A stretch of DNA of 64,000 nt, from NCBI RefSeq assembly GCF_002783505.1, contig NZ_PFGL01000017.1, positions 1 through 64,000 of the forward strand, written 5' to 3'. This document shows positions 28,984-37,571 of the stretch, piece by piece (the stretch's first letter is position 1; every line of letters starts with the position of its first letter). A model generated the notes under the pieces. The model saw only the letters and a list, made by a program, of their open reading frames with translations. It did no database searches and was not told the DNA's origin. The position numbers and the translations under genes were made by a program. This stretch comes from Shewanella sp. CG12_big_fil_rev_8_21_14_0_65_47_15 (GTDB lineage Bacteria; Pseudomonadota; Gammaproteobacteria; Enterobacterales; Shewanellaceae).

Positions 28984-29019
28984 GACTAAGACTAAGACTA
29001 AGACTGAGACTAGGACTTA
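28984..29019. repeat. Tandem hexanucleotide at the end of rho
   Basis: Three exact copies of GACTAA are followed by GACTGA, GACTAG and GACTTA. The last copies contain the rho stop codon (29010-29012) and the final codons. Confidence 0.85.
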
Positions 29020-30275
29020 GCGCGTTTCATCGCAGTAAAGAACTCTTCATTGGTTTTGGTCATCGCCAATTTATCAATTAAGAATTCCATTGCGCTGACT
29101 TCATCCATAGGATTTAAGATCTTACGCAGGATCCACATTTTTTGTAGCTCATCTGGATTAGTGAGCTTTTCTTCACGACGTGTACCGCTGCGGTTGAAGT
29201 CAATGGCTGGGAACACACGCTTTTCTGCCGCTTTACGTGACAGATGCAGTTCTTGGTTACCTGTGCCTTTGAATTCTTCGTAGATCACTTCGTCCATCTT
29301 AGAACCTGTATCGACCAATGCGGTGGCGATAATGGTTAAGCTGCCGCCGTGTTCGATGTTACGTGCTGCGCCGAAGAAGCGTTTTGGACGGTGCAGGGCG
29401 TTAGCATCCACACCACCGGTTAACACTTTGCCCGATGAAGGAATCACAGTGTTATAGGCGCGGGCTAGACGAGTGATAGAGTCGAGCAGGATCACCACAT
29501 CTTTCTTGTGTTCTACGAGGCGTTTAGCCTTTTCAATCACCATTTCGGCCACTTGTACGTGACGGCTCGCTGGCTCATCGAAGGTTGATGCGATAACTTC
29601 ACCTTTCACAAGGCGTTGCATCTCGGTCACTTCTTCAGGGCGTTCATCGATCAGCAATACCATCAACACCACTTCAGGGTTGTTATAGGTAATGGATTGA
29701 GCAATGTTTTGCAGTAATAAGGTTTTACCCGCTTTAGGTGGTGCAACGATCAAACCACGTTGACCCTTACCGATTGGCGAGCATAAATCCAGAATACGGG
29801 CAGTGATGTCTTCAGTTGAGCCGTTGCCGCGCTCCATCCGCATACGTTCTTCTGCGTGGAGTGGGGTTAAGTTTTCAAAGAGGATTTTATTGCGAGAGTT
29901 TTCTGGTTTATCGAAGTTAACTTCATTGACTTTCAATAGGGCAAAATAACGTTCACCTTCTTTGGGTGGACGGATTTTACCAAAAATGGTGTCACCCGTT
30001 CGCATGTTGAAGCGGCGAATTTGGCTTGGTGAGACGTAAATGTCGTCTGGTCCGGCCAAATAAGAACCGTCTGAGCTGCGCAAGAAGCCGAAACCGTCTT
30101 GGAGTATTTCTAATACGCCACCACCGAAAATGTCTTCTCCACTTTTGGCGTGGGCTTTAAGGATTGAGAAAATAATGTCCTGCTTACGAGCGCGGGCCAT
30201 ATTTTCGAGTTTCATATTTTCGGCTAGCGAGACTAGGTCGGATATCGGCGTGTCTTTTAATTCAGTTAAGTTCAT
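29010..30275 (-). CDS. rho: Transcription termination factor Rho
   Basis: Rho is the hexameric RNA-dependent helicase that ends untranslated transcripts. The 421-residue protein (E. coli 419) has the N-terminal Rho_N helix bundle ([15 protein letters not shown]), the cold-shock-like RNA-binding domain ([31 protein letters not shown]), Walker [13 protein letters not shown], Walker [17 protein letters not shown] and the Q/R-loop segments. It is monocistronic, with a 212-bp leader before trxA that probably serves autoregulation, as in E. coli. Its stop lies in a hexanucleotide repeat. Confidence 0.98.
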   Translation of the reverse strand: MNLTELKDTPISDLVSLAENMKLENMARARKQDIIFSILKAHAKSGEDIFGGGVLEILQDGFGFLRSSDGSYLAGPDDIYVSPSQIRRFNMRTGDTIFGKIRPPKEGERYFALLKVNEVNFDKPENSRNKILFENLTPLHAEERMRMERGNGSTEDITARILDLCSPIGKGQRGLIVAPPKAGKTLLLQNIAQSITYNNPEVVLMVLLIDERPEEVTEMQRLVKGEVIASTFDEPASRHVQVAEMVIEKAKRLVEHKKDVVILLDSITRLARAYNTVIPSSGKVLTGGVDANALHRPKRFFGAARNIEHGGSLTIIATALVDTGSKMDEVIYEEFKGTGNQELHLSRKAAEKRVFPAIDFNRSGTRREEKLTNPDELQKMWILRKILNPMDEVSAMEFLIDKLAMTKTNEEFFTAMKRAKS

Positions 30276-30433
30276 TTTGGGGGTCTTGTGTTACGCGACA
30301 AAGCTTACCGCGATCAATCAGTAAAGTTTGTGATTCAGGATAGTGATTGACGAGCGAGAAGTGGTTTAGTTAGAAAGAATCTGGTTATTAAAGTAGCACT
30401 AACAAAGCAGGGCGTCCAGAAATTTAGGGGGAT

Positions 30434-30465
30434 TCCGGCACAATTAATTTATAGCCTGTGCCGGA
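30434..30465 (-). terminator. Stem-loop behind trxA
   Basis: TCCGGCACA (30434-30442) pairs with TGTGCCGGA (30457-30465) around a 14-nt AT-rich loop, 22 bp past the trxA stop. The T-run after it on the minus strand is weak. Confidence 0.5.
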
Positions 30466-30487
30466 GGTCACTCAATACGACAACAAA

Positions 30488-30814
30488 TTAGATTTGTGCG
30501 TCGATAAACTCTTTTAATTGAGTTTTAGATAATGCGCCAACTTTAGTGGCCGCCAATTCACCGTTCTTGAATAACAGTAAAGTTGGGATACCACGAACAC
30601 CGTATTTCGCAGGAGAAACATTGTTTTGATCAACGTTTAATTTAGCGATAGTGACACGACCTGCGTACTCTTCAGCTACGTCATCTAGGATTGGCGCGAT
30701 CATTTTACAAGGACCACACCACTCTGCCCAGAAGTCTACCAATACTGGTAAATCAGACTTTAATACGTCGTTTTCGAAGCTGTCGTCACTCAGGTATATA
30801 ATTTTATCGCTCAT
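30488..30814 (-). CDS. trxA: Thioredoxin 1
   Basis: This 108-residue protein is the main cytoplasmic disulfide reductant: [17 protein letters not shown] at the start as in E. coli, the active site WCGPCK (about 32-36), the cis-proline segment [13 protein letters not shown] and KVGALSK. The start at 30814 has GGAGA 5 nt upstream; eight extra residues up to 30838 are not part of the family. It is divergent from rhlB, the conserved trxA/rhlB/rho neighbourhood. Confidence 0.97.
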   Translation of the reverse strand: MSDKIIYLSDDSFENDVLKSDLPVLVDFWAEWCGPCKMIAPILDDVAEEYAGRVTIAKLNVDQNNVSPAKYGVRGIPTLLLFKNGELAATKVGALSKTQLKEFIDAQI

Positions 30815-30966
30815 GATGTTCTCCAGTTTGGTTGCCATTGCTGGTTTGTTAATGGCTTACCATGTATATTGGGGTTGAAAAATAGCTTTTCAAGTTACCT
30901 TTTTACAATGTGGCTATTTCAAACGATCGAGTATCTTATTGCAACCCCAAATGGTATGCTTGCGCT

Positions 30967-32286
30967 ATGAGCGAAACACATTTATCTACCCAAAAATTTG
31001 CCGACCTTCCTCTACATCCAGAGGTAAAACAGGCTCTTGCAGAAAACGGCTTTGAATTTTGTACGCCAATCCAGGCGTTATCATTACCCGTATTACTTCA
31101 ATCAAAAGATATCGCTGGTCAGGCCCAAACGGGTACTGGCAAGACAATGGCGTTTTTGGTTGCCACATTTAACCATTTATTATCGACGCCTATTCCTGAA
31201 GGCCGTCAGCTAAATCAACCCCGTGCCATTATCATGGCACCGACCCGTGAGCTGGCTATTCAAATCGCCAAAGACGCGATTTTACTGGCTAAGCATACCC
31301 ATTTGAAGGTGGGTATTGTTTACGGTGGTGAGAGTTATGACGTGCAGCGTAAGGTGCTCGATCAAGGCGTGGATATCCTGATTGGTACCACTGGCCGTAT
31401 TATTGACTACGTTCGCCAAGGGATTATCGGTCTCAATTCGATTCAGGCTGTGGTATTAGATGAAGCGGATCGGATGTTCGATTTAGGCTTTATCAAAGAT
31501 ATACGTTTTCTCTTTAGGCGTATGCCCGAGTCGAATAAGCGCCTGAATATGTTGTTCTCGGCGACCTTATCGATGAAGGTGCAGGAACTGGCCTACGATC
31601 ATATGAATGATCCGGTTAAGGTTGAGATTGCCCCCGAAGAAAAAACCTCCAAGAACATCAAAGAAGAAATCTTCTATCCTTCCCAAGAAGAGAAGATGCG
31701 TTTGCTATTGACCTTGATTGAAGAGGATTGGCCCGAAAAAGCCATCGTTTTTTCAAACACTAAGCACAGCTGTGAAAATTTATGGTCTTGGCTTGAGGGC
31801 GATGGTCACCGCGTAGGATTGTTAACGGGTGATGTGCCGCAGAAGAAACGCATTCGTATTCTTGAGCAATTTACCAGTGGCCAATTAGATATCTTAGTGG
31901 CGACCGATGTTGCAGCCCGCGGCTTGCATATTTCTGATGTGTCCCATGTTTATAACTATGATTTACCTGATGATTGTGAGGATTATGTACACCGTATCGG
32001 TCGTACTGGCCGCGCGGGTAACAAAGGGGTATCCATCAGTTTTGCCTGTGAAGAATATGCACTGAACTTGCCAGCGATTGAAAGCTATATTAATCATTCT
32101 ATTCCTGTGAGTAATTACGATAGCGCAGCGCTGCTCGACGATATTCCACAACCCGTCAAGATCCATCGTAAGCACCCGAGTGGTACCCGTAATTTACGTG
32201 AGCGTTCTGGCACGGGTCGTCCTCAAGGGGCCCATCGTAGTGGTGGACGTCCACCTCGCCATGACAGGACGCGTAGACATTCGTAA
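30967..32286 (+). CDS. rhlB: DEAD-box RNA helicase RhlB
   Basis: RhlB unwinds RNA in the RNase E degradosome. The 439-residue protein has the Q motif ([13 protein letters not shown]), AQTGTGKT (motif I), PTRELA, DEAD (motif II), SAT (motif III), and in the second RecA domain [12 protein letters not shown] and [11 protein letters not shown] basic tail ([15 protein letters not shown]...RRHS) ends the protein. ATG 30967 ([11 protein letters not shown]) matches the E. coli start. The next gene begins directly after the stop. Confidence 0.97.
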   Translation: MSETHLSTQKFADLPLHPEVKQALAENGFEFCTPIQALSLPVLLQSKDIAGQAQTGTGKTMAFLVATFNHLLSTPIPEGRQLNQPRAIIMAPTRELAIQIAKDAILLAKHTHLKVGIVYGGESYDVQRKVLDQGVDILIGTTGRIIDYVRQGIIGLNSIQAVVLDEADRMFDLGFIKDIRFLFRRMPESNKRLNMLFSATLSMKVQELAYDHMNDPVKVEIAPEEKTSKNIKEEIFYPSQEEKMRLLLTLIEEDWPEKAIVFSNTKHSCENLWSWLEGDGHRVGLLTGDVPQKKRIRILEQFTSGQLDILVATDVAARGLHISDVSHVYNYDLPDDCEDYVHRIGRTGRAGNKGVSISFACEEYALNLPAIESYINHSIPVSNYDSAALLDDIPQPVKIHRKHPSGTRNLRERSGTGRPQGAHRSGGRPPRHDRTRRHS

Positions 32287-33213
32287 ATGCCAACACCCGC
32301 TTATGCCGCCATTACACTAGGCTCTAATAGCTTTAATATGCTGATCGCCAAAACAAAAGGTGGTCAGCCGCATATTATTGCTAAGTATAAGCGTAAGGTG
32401 AGATTAGCCGAAGGTATTGACGAGGACGGCACGCTAAATCAAGAGGTTATGCAACGTGGCCTCGATTGTCTTAGCATGTTTGCGCAGATGTTAGCCCAAC
32501 ATAAAATTCATCAAGATCACGTCGCTGTGATTGCCACTGCGACCCTTCGCTGCATCAATAATGCCGATGAGTTTAATCGGCGAGCATTGCCTCTGCTGGG
32601 TCATTCTATCGATATCATTTCGGGTATGCGTGAAGCCGAGCTTATCTATCAAGGTATGGTGGCAACCACTTGTGGGCAAGGGCGTCGCTTAGTGATTGAT
32701 ATTGGCGGTGCGAGTACTGAGTTTATTATTGGTGACGGCCATCAAGTCCTGTTCAAAACCAGTTTGCCTATGGGAAGCGTTACCTATAATCGGCAATTTT
32801 TCAGCAATATGCCGCTGCAACAATTGGACTTTGATGACGCTAAACAGCAGGTTCTAGCCACATTGGCCGAGCATAGAAAGACACTGCGTGACCTTGGTTG
32901 GCATTGTGTTGTCGGCGCCTCTGGTGCGGTGCAATCTGTGGTCGAAGTGCTAATGCATCGTAAACTGTCAGAAACTATCACGCTCAATGTGCTGAACCAA
33001 CTTAAGGCTGAAATACTGGCTCAAGAAGATGAGCTGCTTTCCGGGCTCCTCGGATTAAGTCTCGAGCGCGCCCCGACCTTCGCGGCGGGTGTTGCTATCC
33101 TATTAGCTCTGTTTGAATTACTAAGCATAGAACAGTTGAGTTTATCGGGTGGTGCACTGCGTGAGGGTGTATTGGTGATGCTAGCCCAGCGGATAATTGA
33201 AAGCAGAATCTAG
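32287..33213 (+). CDS. Short Ppx/GppA family phosphatase
   Basis: This 308-residue protein has the ASKHA fold of exopolyphosphatase / pppGpp phosphatase: TLGSNSFNMLIA (phosphate 1), ATATLRCINNADEF, catalytic-glutamate region SGMREAELIYQG and LVIDIGGASTEFIIG (phosphate 2). E. coli GppA has 494 residues; here the C-terminal HD-like domain is missing, so the protein matches the short form known from other bacteria. It sits 0 bp after rhlB, as gppA does in E. coli, which suggests orthology with loss of the C-terminal part. Whether pppGpp or polyphosphate is the substrate cannot be told. Confidence 0.85.
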   Translation: MPTPAYAAITLGSNSFNMLIAKTKGGQPHIIAKYKRKVRLAEGIDEDGTLNQEVMQRGLDCLSMFAQMLAQHKIHQDHVAVIATATLRCINNADEFNRRALPLLGHSIDIISGMREAELIYQGMVATTCGQGRRLVIDIGGASTEFIIGDGHQVLFKTSLPMGSVTYNRQFFSNMPLQQLDFDDAKQQVLATLAEHRKTLRDLGWHCVVGASGAVQSVVEVLMHRKLSETITLNVLNQLKAEILAQEDELLSGLLGLSLERAPTFAAGVAILLALFELLSIEQLSLSGGALREGVLVMLAQRIIESRI

Positions 33214-33314
33214 GACGTTGCTGCGCAACTGCTAGGACTCTCGCAAGCTCGCTCTAGAATCTAGACACTATCCGCTGCACTTTTTACTGCACTATCATGG
33301 TTGTCATTCCCGCG
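33214..33314. repeat. CTAG-type palindromic repeats after gppA
   Basis: Contains AGGACGTTGCTGCGCAACTGCTAGGACT...CTCTAGAATCTAG, a relative of the unit at 44216-44270, then a REP-like half CATTCCCGCG that is interrupted by element copy B. Confidence 0.7.
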
Positions 33315-33427
33315 TCGATAACTGCTCCTGCACTCTTTCTAATTAAAGAGTTCTATCTCCTGCATCTGACCACCATGGAGGGTGGAAATGTCATATTTTG
33401 TATGGAACAAAATTGACCATGCAGTCG
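33315..33427 (+). repeat. 113-bp structured repeat element, copy B
   Basis: Full-length copy, TCGATAACTG to ATGCAGTCG. Three hairpins are visible: CTCTTT-CTAATT-AAAGAG, CCACC-ATGGAG-GGTGG and TTTTGT-ATGGA-ACAAAA. The direct repeat CTCCTGCA flanks the first. ACTGC near the left end pairs with GCAGT near the right end. It splits a REP-like CCCGCG / (G)TGAGGATGACGG palindrome. Confidence 0.88.
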
Positions 33428-33446
33428 TACGTGAGGATGACGGCTT

Positions 33447-33481
33447 AAAAGCTAAAAGCTAAAAGCTAAAAGCTAAAAGCT
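33447..33481. repeat. Tandem heptanucleotide (AAAAGCT)x5
   Basis: Five exact copies of AAAAGCT directly after element copy B and its flanking REP half. The copies of AAAGCTAAGAAGG found singly in other spacers (for example 38881, 38951 and 43482) suggest this array grew from the same family. Confidence 0.9.
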
Positions 33482-33513
33482 AAGCGTTCTAGCATGGCTA
33501 TGCCCGCCCTGCT

Positions 33514-34050
33514 TTATTTTAAGATATCTGCTAAATCTTGTTCGAGTGATACCGTTGGGCGTTCAACAATGCGGCCAATTTCTTTACCCTGTTGCTGAAT
33601 AATAAAAGTTGGGATCCGAGTAAACGCATATTTTGCCGCCAGACCTTCGGGATCTTGCTTGCTGCGATCGACGCCGATATAGGTAACGTTAATATTGAGG
33701 TTGGCCACTTGTTCCATAATACGGATAAAGCGCGGGGTTTCACGGTGGCAATCTGGGCACCAAGTGCCGATGATTACTATAATTTCCGTTGGTTCTGTGA
33801 TGTTTTTGAGGGGCGTTATCGCCGCAGTGTCTACCTGATAGCTTTTATAACCTTCAGCAAATTCATTGAGTTCTGTGACTAAATGCTGCGCTTCAACTAT
33901 GCCTGTTAAAATCACTTCTTGTTTCTCCTCACTGCAGGTGGCAATCAAGCCCTGTTGTTGTTCTTCAAATCCACAGCCACCGTTGGCAAATAGCTGACAA
34001 CTAAAAAATAAGGCTGTAGTGGCGAGTAATGCTCTAACATTATTGTGCAT
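33514..34050 (-). CDS. Secreted thioredoxin-like protein
   Basis: This 178-residue protein has a signal peptide (about 1-22, ending SCQLFANGG) and a thioredoxin fold with the active site WCPDC (Cys98, Cys101) and cis-proline segment TRIPTFIIQQQGKEIGRI. The family resembles TlpA/ResA-type periplasmic thioredoxins; the substrate is unknown. Two further cysteines (Cys26, Cys39) in the mature N-terminus may form a disulfide. GAGGG lies 6-7 nt before ATG 34048-34050; the longer frame to 34104 would block the signal peptide. Flanked by repeats on both sides, so probably monocistronic. Confidence 0.78.
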   Translation of the reverse strand: MHNNVRALLATTALFFSCQLFANGGCGFEEQQQGLIATCSEEKQEVILTGIVEAQHLVTELNEFAEGYKSYQVDTAAITPLKNITEPTEIIVIIGTWCPDCHRETPRFIRIMEQVANLNINVTYIGVDRSKQDPEGLAAKYAFTRIPTFIIQQQGKEIGRIVERPTVSLEQDLADILK

Positions 34051-34271
34051 GATATGCCCTCGAAATCGAAGAAAAAGAATGGTGAGCCCGCATTCAAGCA
34101 TCAATCTCGATTTTCTAAAAGACCATTGTTAATTTGCTGCAAGCGGGATCACGTAAGTGCTAGAAGCTAGGACGCTGCGCTTTGCTAAGGGTTATATACT
34201 CTTTCTCGTCATTCCCGCGTGCGCGAGGAAGACGACTTAAAAGATAGGGCGAAGCCCGTCCTGCTTTTAAT

Positions 34272-34676
34272 TTAAGCCAGTTCGGCTTTTTCTAAAATTT
34301 TGTCTAATATCGGTTTATTCGCATCGGGGAAATCGTAGCCGGTAAGATCGTGTTGGTTTACCCACGCAATTTGTTGCCCCTCCAATCCCTGCGCTTCCCC
34401 CGAAAAATCGCTGACAGTGTGGATATCGAGCAATACTTGTTTATCGGGATAGTCATAGCTTAATGCCATAAAGGGCTCGCTTGAGGTGACATCGAGTGCC
34501 ACTTCTTCTTTTAACTCGCGAATTAGGGCCTGAGTGACCGTTTCTCCTGACTCGACTTTACCTCCGGGAAACTCCCACTTTCCCCCTTGATGCAGGTGGT
34601 CTGGCCGTTTGGCCAGTAAAATCTGCTGGGCTGAATTGAGGATAATGCCGACGGCAACATGGATACGCTTAGTCAT
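34272..34676 (-). CDS. mutT: MutT, 8-oxo-dGTP pyrophosphatase
   Basis: This 134-residue Nudix hydrolase has the full Nudix box GGKVESGETVTQALIRELKEEV (about residues 38-59, key residues Gly38, Glu43, Arg53, Glu56, Glu57) and the MutT-like beginning KRIHVAVGIILNSAQQILLAKR. It clears oxidised guanine nucleotides from the dNTP pool. It stands with yacG, zapD and coaE, the order seen in E. coli, but here separated from yacG by 35 bp. Confidence 0.92.
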   Translation of the reverse strand: MTKRIHVAVGIILNSAQQILLAKRPDHLHQGGKWEFPGGKVESGETVTQALIRELKEEVALDVTSSEPFMALSYDYPDKQVLLDIHTVSDFSGEAQGLEGQQIAWVNQHDLTGYDFPDANKPILDKILEKAELA

Positions 34677-34711
34677 AATAAACTTCTACTGTTAGAGGGG
34701 CTTAACCTTGG

Positions 34712-34921
34712 TTATTCTTTAAAAAAGGTATCGTCATCGAAGCCAAATTCGTCCAAGGCCTCGGGATCGAATTCCGCCTTAACGGGGATGGCATGCTTTT
34801 CAGATGCCCAATCTCCGAGGTCGATAAGTTTACAGCGTTCACTACAGAAAGGTTTAAATTCGGATTCTGGCTTCCATTCGACAGGCGTTTTGCAAATCGG
34901 GCAGTTTACGGTTAAAGGCAT
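34712..34921 (-). CDS. yacG: YacG, zinc-binding DNA gyrase inhibitor
   Basis: This 69-residue protein has the four zinc cysteines in [10 protein letters not shown] and [15 protein letters not shown], then an acidic tail. The last motif is diagnostic for YacG, an endogenous inhibitor of gyrase binding to DNA. I start at 34921 ([10 protein letters not shown]), which matches the family; the frame reaches 34960 with residues not found in it. It is downstream of zapD. Confidence 0.93.
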   Translation of the reverse strand: MPLTVNCPICKTPVEWKPESEFKPFCSERCKLIDLGDWASEKHAIPVKAEFDPEALDEFGFDDDTFFKE

Positions 34922-34979
34922 AATGTGGATCTCGTGACTTACTACTGGATAACGGATCAATGCGGTTAGTGTAAAGGCT

Positions 34980-35714
34980 TCAGGCGCAGGTCGCTAGTAA
35001 GAAATCGATGGATCTATCGGAGTGGCGTTGCTGATCGAATTGGACAAAGTGAATCGCATAGCGGTTTTTATGTCCGCTAATGGTAGGGTAGCAACCTTGG
35101 GTGGCGTCAATTTTAACCCGAACTAGGGATAAAGCTTGAGCGCTATCACCTTGGTAAAAACCGGCATGGGCGACGGCGTTATCGTAATGTGCGGTACTGC
35201 GGGTCAGTTGCAGTAGTAAGGTAATAGGAGTGAGTAGTGGCTCAAAGTGGGCAATCCAAGTGAGATAATCCTGCTGCCTTTCTTCCCATGGTTTAGACAG
35301 CCAATAATGCAATTGGGGGAGATCGAAGTTACAACAGGCGCCGGGCATGCCAAATCGCTGCCTGAGCGCGGATAAAAATCTGTCTTGTTTGAGTTGGCTA
35401 CCACAGCGCTCGGGTCTTTGCAGTGGCTCACGAGCTTGCATGAGGGCATTGATATAAAAGGCTATCTGTTCATTGTCTACATGGTCGAGCTCTTGCCATT
35501 TGTAGAGTTGCAGTAGATTTCGTTCAATATCTTTTAAGACTTCATTGCGATAATCGCAGCGTTCCGATAACTCGCACAGGGAAAACAGAGGGTAAAAACA
35601 TCTATGCTGGTGGTCGTGACTTAGATTGTTACGCAGCTGCTTATCGAGGTATTCGAGCCGCAAATAGCTGCGAATTTTCTCGTTTAGTGGCTGTTCGTAA
35701 ACTAAGTCAGTCAT
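34980..35714 (-). CDS. zapD: ZapD, cell-division protein bundling FtsZ
   Basis: This 244-residue protein matches ZapD (E. coli YacF, 247): [18 protein letters not shown] at the N-terminus, [18 protein letters not shown] in the middle, GFYQGDS and [13 protein letters not shown] near the end. ZapD crosslinks FtsZ protofilaments in the Z-ring. It overlaps the coaE stop by 8 bp. Confidence 0.95.
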   Translation of the reverse strand: MTDLVYEQPLNEKIRSYLRLEYLDKQLRNNLSHDHQHRCFYPLFSLCELSERCDYRNEVLKDIERNLLQLYKWQELDHVDNEQIAFYINALMQAREPLQRPERCGSQLKQDRFLSALRQRFGMPGACCNFDLPQLHYWLSKPWEERQQDYLTWIAHFEPLLTPITLLLQLTRSTAHYDNAVAHAGFYQGDSAQALSLVRVKIDATQGCYPTISGHKNRYAIHFVQFDQQRHSDRSIDFLLATCA

Positions 35715-36324
35715 GGGCGTTATCTGTACCGGATAAGTGTAAATAGCGTTGGTGCAATGCTAGCACCTCTCGTTTTAAGGTTGATATCTCTCCCTGATTA
35801 TCAATAATGTCGTCGGCTCTTGCGAGTTTTTCGCTGCGACTACATTGGCTATTAATGATGTTATTTACTTGAGTTGCATCTACATTGTCCCGTTTTACGG
35901 TACGGCTAATTTGCAAATCCGCTGAAATATCCACCACTAAAGTCCGATTGACTAACCTATCTAACCCATTCTCAAATAGCAAGGGTACGACCATAATTAC
36001 GTATGGTGAGGTCGCATTTTCTACCTGTTTTTGCATTTCTTGGCGGATCATAGGATGTAAGAGTTGATTCAGCCATTCCCGTTCTTCATCATGGCTAAAT
36101 ATTCGTTGCCGCAGTTTGGCACGATCGAGACTGCCCTCTGGAGTTAAAATATCCGCCCCAAAATGCGCCACAATAGCCTTAAGCCCATCCGAACCTGGGG
36201 CAACGACTTCCCTGGCAACCACATCGGCGTCGACCAGGGTAATACCTTCGGCGGCAAATAAATTGGCAACGGTGGTTTTTCCACTACCAATACCCCCCGT
36301 CAGGCCAACAACAAATTTAGACAT
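35707..36324 (-). CDS. coaE: Dephospho-CoA kinase
   Basis: CoaE phosphorylates dephospho-CoA in the last step of coenzyme A synthesis. The 205-residue protein has the P-loop GLTGGIGSGKTT (7-18), LVDADVVAREVV, the LID region QISRTVKRDNVD and the acidic-lysine pattern of the family. First gene of coaE-zapD-yacG-mutT. In many relatives pilD and coaE adjoin; here repeats separate them. Confidence 0.97.
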   Translation of the reverse strand: MSKFVVGLTGGIGSGKTTVANLFAAEGITLVDADVVAREVVAPGSDGLKAIVAHFGADILTPEGSLDRAKLRQRIFSHDEEREWLNQLLHPMIRQEMQKQVENATSPYVIMVVPLLFENGLDRLVNRTLVVDISADLQISRTVKRDNVDATQVNNIINSQCSRSEKLARADDIIDNQGEISTLKREVLALHQRYLHLSGTDNAHD

Positions 36325-36472
36325 AACTCTCTCTTAAAAGTTAAGAAGGACGCTTTGCTTACAGAACGGCCTATGGCCTAACCGTGTACGGAACGGGCTT
36401 CGCCCTTACGGTGAGCGAAGCGTTCAGTGAGTGAGCTTGTGAACGTTCCGTAATCTGCAAGTTCAACCTGTT
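36325..36472. repeat. Palindromic repeat cluster between coaE and pilD
   Basis: Contains GGAACGGGCTTCGCCCTTACGG, GAGCGAAGCGTTC and GTGAACGTTCCGTAATC, nested inverted repeats of the GGAACG / CGTTCC family also found at 37460-37560 and 42340-42515. No coding potential. Confidence 0.75.
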
Positions 36473-37399
36473 TTATAGCGTACTTAAATACCAATCTACT
36501 ATCGGTTGCCCCCATATCACAGCTATCCAGCCGGCGGCGGCGATATAGGGGCCGAAGGGGATCGGGTTGCCCAGTTGATTGCGTTTAGTGACTATCATAG
36601 TGATCCCCACAACGGCGCCAACCAAGGATGAAAGCAGGATCACAAGGGGGAGCATTTGCCAGCCAAGCCAAGCACCAAATACCGCCAGCAGTTTAAAGTC
36701 CCCATAACCCATGCCTTCCTTGCCTGTGAGTAACTTAAATAGCCAGAAAATAGACCATAAACTTAAATAGCCCGCCACCGCGCCGATGATTGCATCGGTT
36801 GGGCTGGCGAAGGTGTGGTTTATATTGATGATCAAGCCGAGCCAAAGTAATGGTAACGTCATTTGGTCTGGCAGTAACATTTCATCCAAATCGATACCCG
36901 TGAGGGCGATAAGCACAAAGGTTAATACTGTAGCAAACACAAATTGCCAACTCGGGCCAAAATGCCAGGCTAAGGTGGCCACCAAAAGACCCGTGATTAA
37001 TTCAACAATAGGGTAACGGCTTGAGATGGGGGCATTGCAAGCGGCGCATTTACCCTTAAGCATTAACCAGCCGAATATGGGCAAATTATGCCAAGGTTTT
37101 ATCGCGGTTTTACACTTAGGGCAGGCAGAGCCCGGCACAATCAGGTTATATTTTTCGGGGTAGTTATCTATGGGTTTGTTGAGCTTCTCGATACCGATTT
37201 GTGTAACTATATCGGCATGGTATTCCTGTAAATATTGATTACATTCCTGCTGCCATTCGCGCTTCATCATCACCGGCAGTCGATGGATAACCACATTTAA
37301 AAAGCTGCCAATAGTCGCCGCAAAAATAAAGCTTAAGGTGATGAAAAGCCAAGGGCTCTGGCCAAAAGATTGGCCTAATAAAGTGATAAATTCAGTCAT
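36473..37399 (-). CDS. pilD: Prepilin peptidase / N-methyltransferase
   Basis: PilD removes the leader of type IV pilins and methylates the new N-terminal Phe; it often also serves type II secretion. The 308-residue protein has about eight membrane helices, the two cytoplasmic zinc pairs CPKC (93-96) and CAAC (118-121), the catalytic aspartates in TGIDLDEMLLPD (about 170-172) and GMGYGDFK (Asp234). It ends the pilA-pilB-pilC-pilD series, each gene separated by repeats. Confidence 0.96.
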   Translation of the reverse strand: MTEFITLLGQSFGQSPWLFITLSFIFAATIGSFLNVVIHRLPVMMKREWQQECNQYLQEYHADIVTQIGIEKLNKPIDNYPEKYNLIVPGSACPKCKTAIKPWHNLPIFGWLMLKGKCAACNAPISSRYPIVELITGLLVATLAWHFGPSWQFVFATVLTFVLIALTGIDLDEMLLPDQMTLPLLWLGLIININHTFASPTDAIIGAVAGYLSLWSIFWLFKLLTGKEGMGYGDFKLLAVFGAWLGWQMLPLVILLSSLVGAVVGITMIVTKRNQLGNPIPFGPYIAAAGWIAVIWGQPIVDWYLSTL

Positions 37400-37571
37400 A
37401 CTCTTACTTATAAGAAGTTATTTATGAGAAGTTACAAAAAATACGAAAAAAGAAAATGCTATGCGTACGGAACACTGAGTTCACGGATAACGGAACGCTG
37501 CGCTTACCGTAAGGGCGAAGCCCGTTCCGTCAACGGTGAGCCACGCAGTGGCATTCTAAAATCGCGAAGCT
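37400..37571. repeat. Palindromic repeat cluster between pilC and pilD
   Basis: GGATAACGGAACGCTGCGC followed by TACCGTAAGGGCGAAGCCCGTTCCGT forms nested hairpins (GGGC...GCCC within GGAACG...CGTTCC). The same unit is at 42414-42451. Confidence 0.75.
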
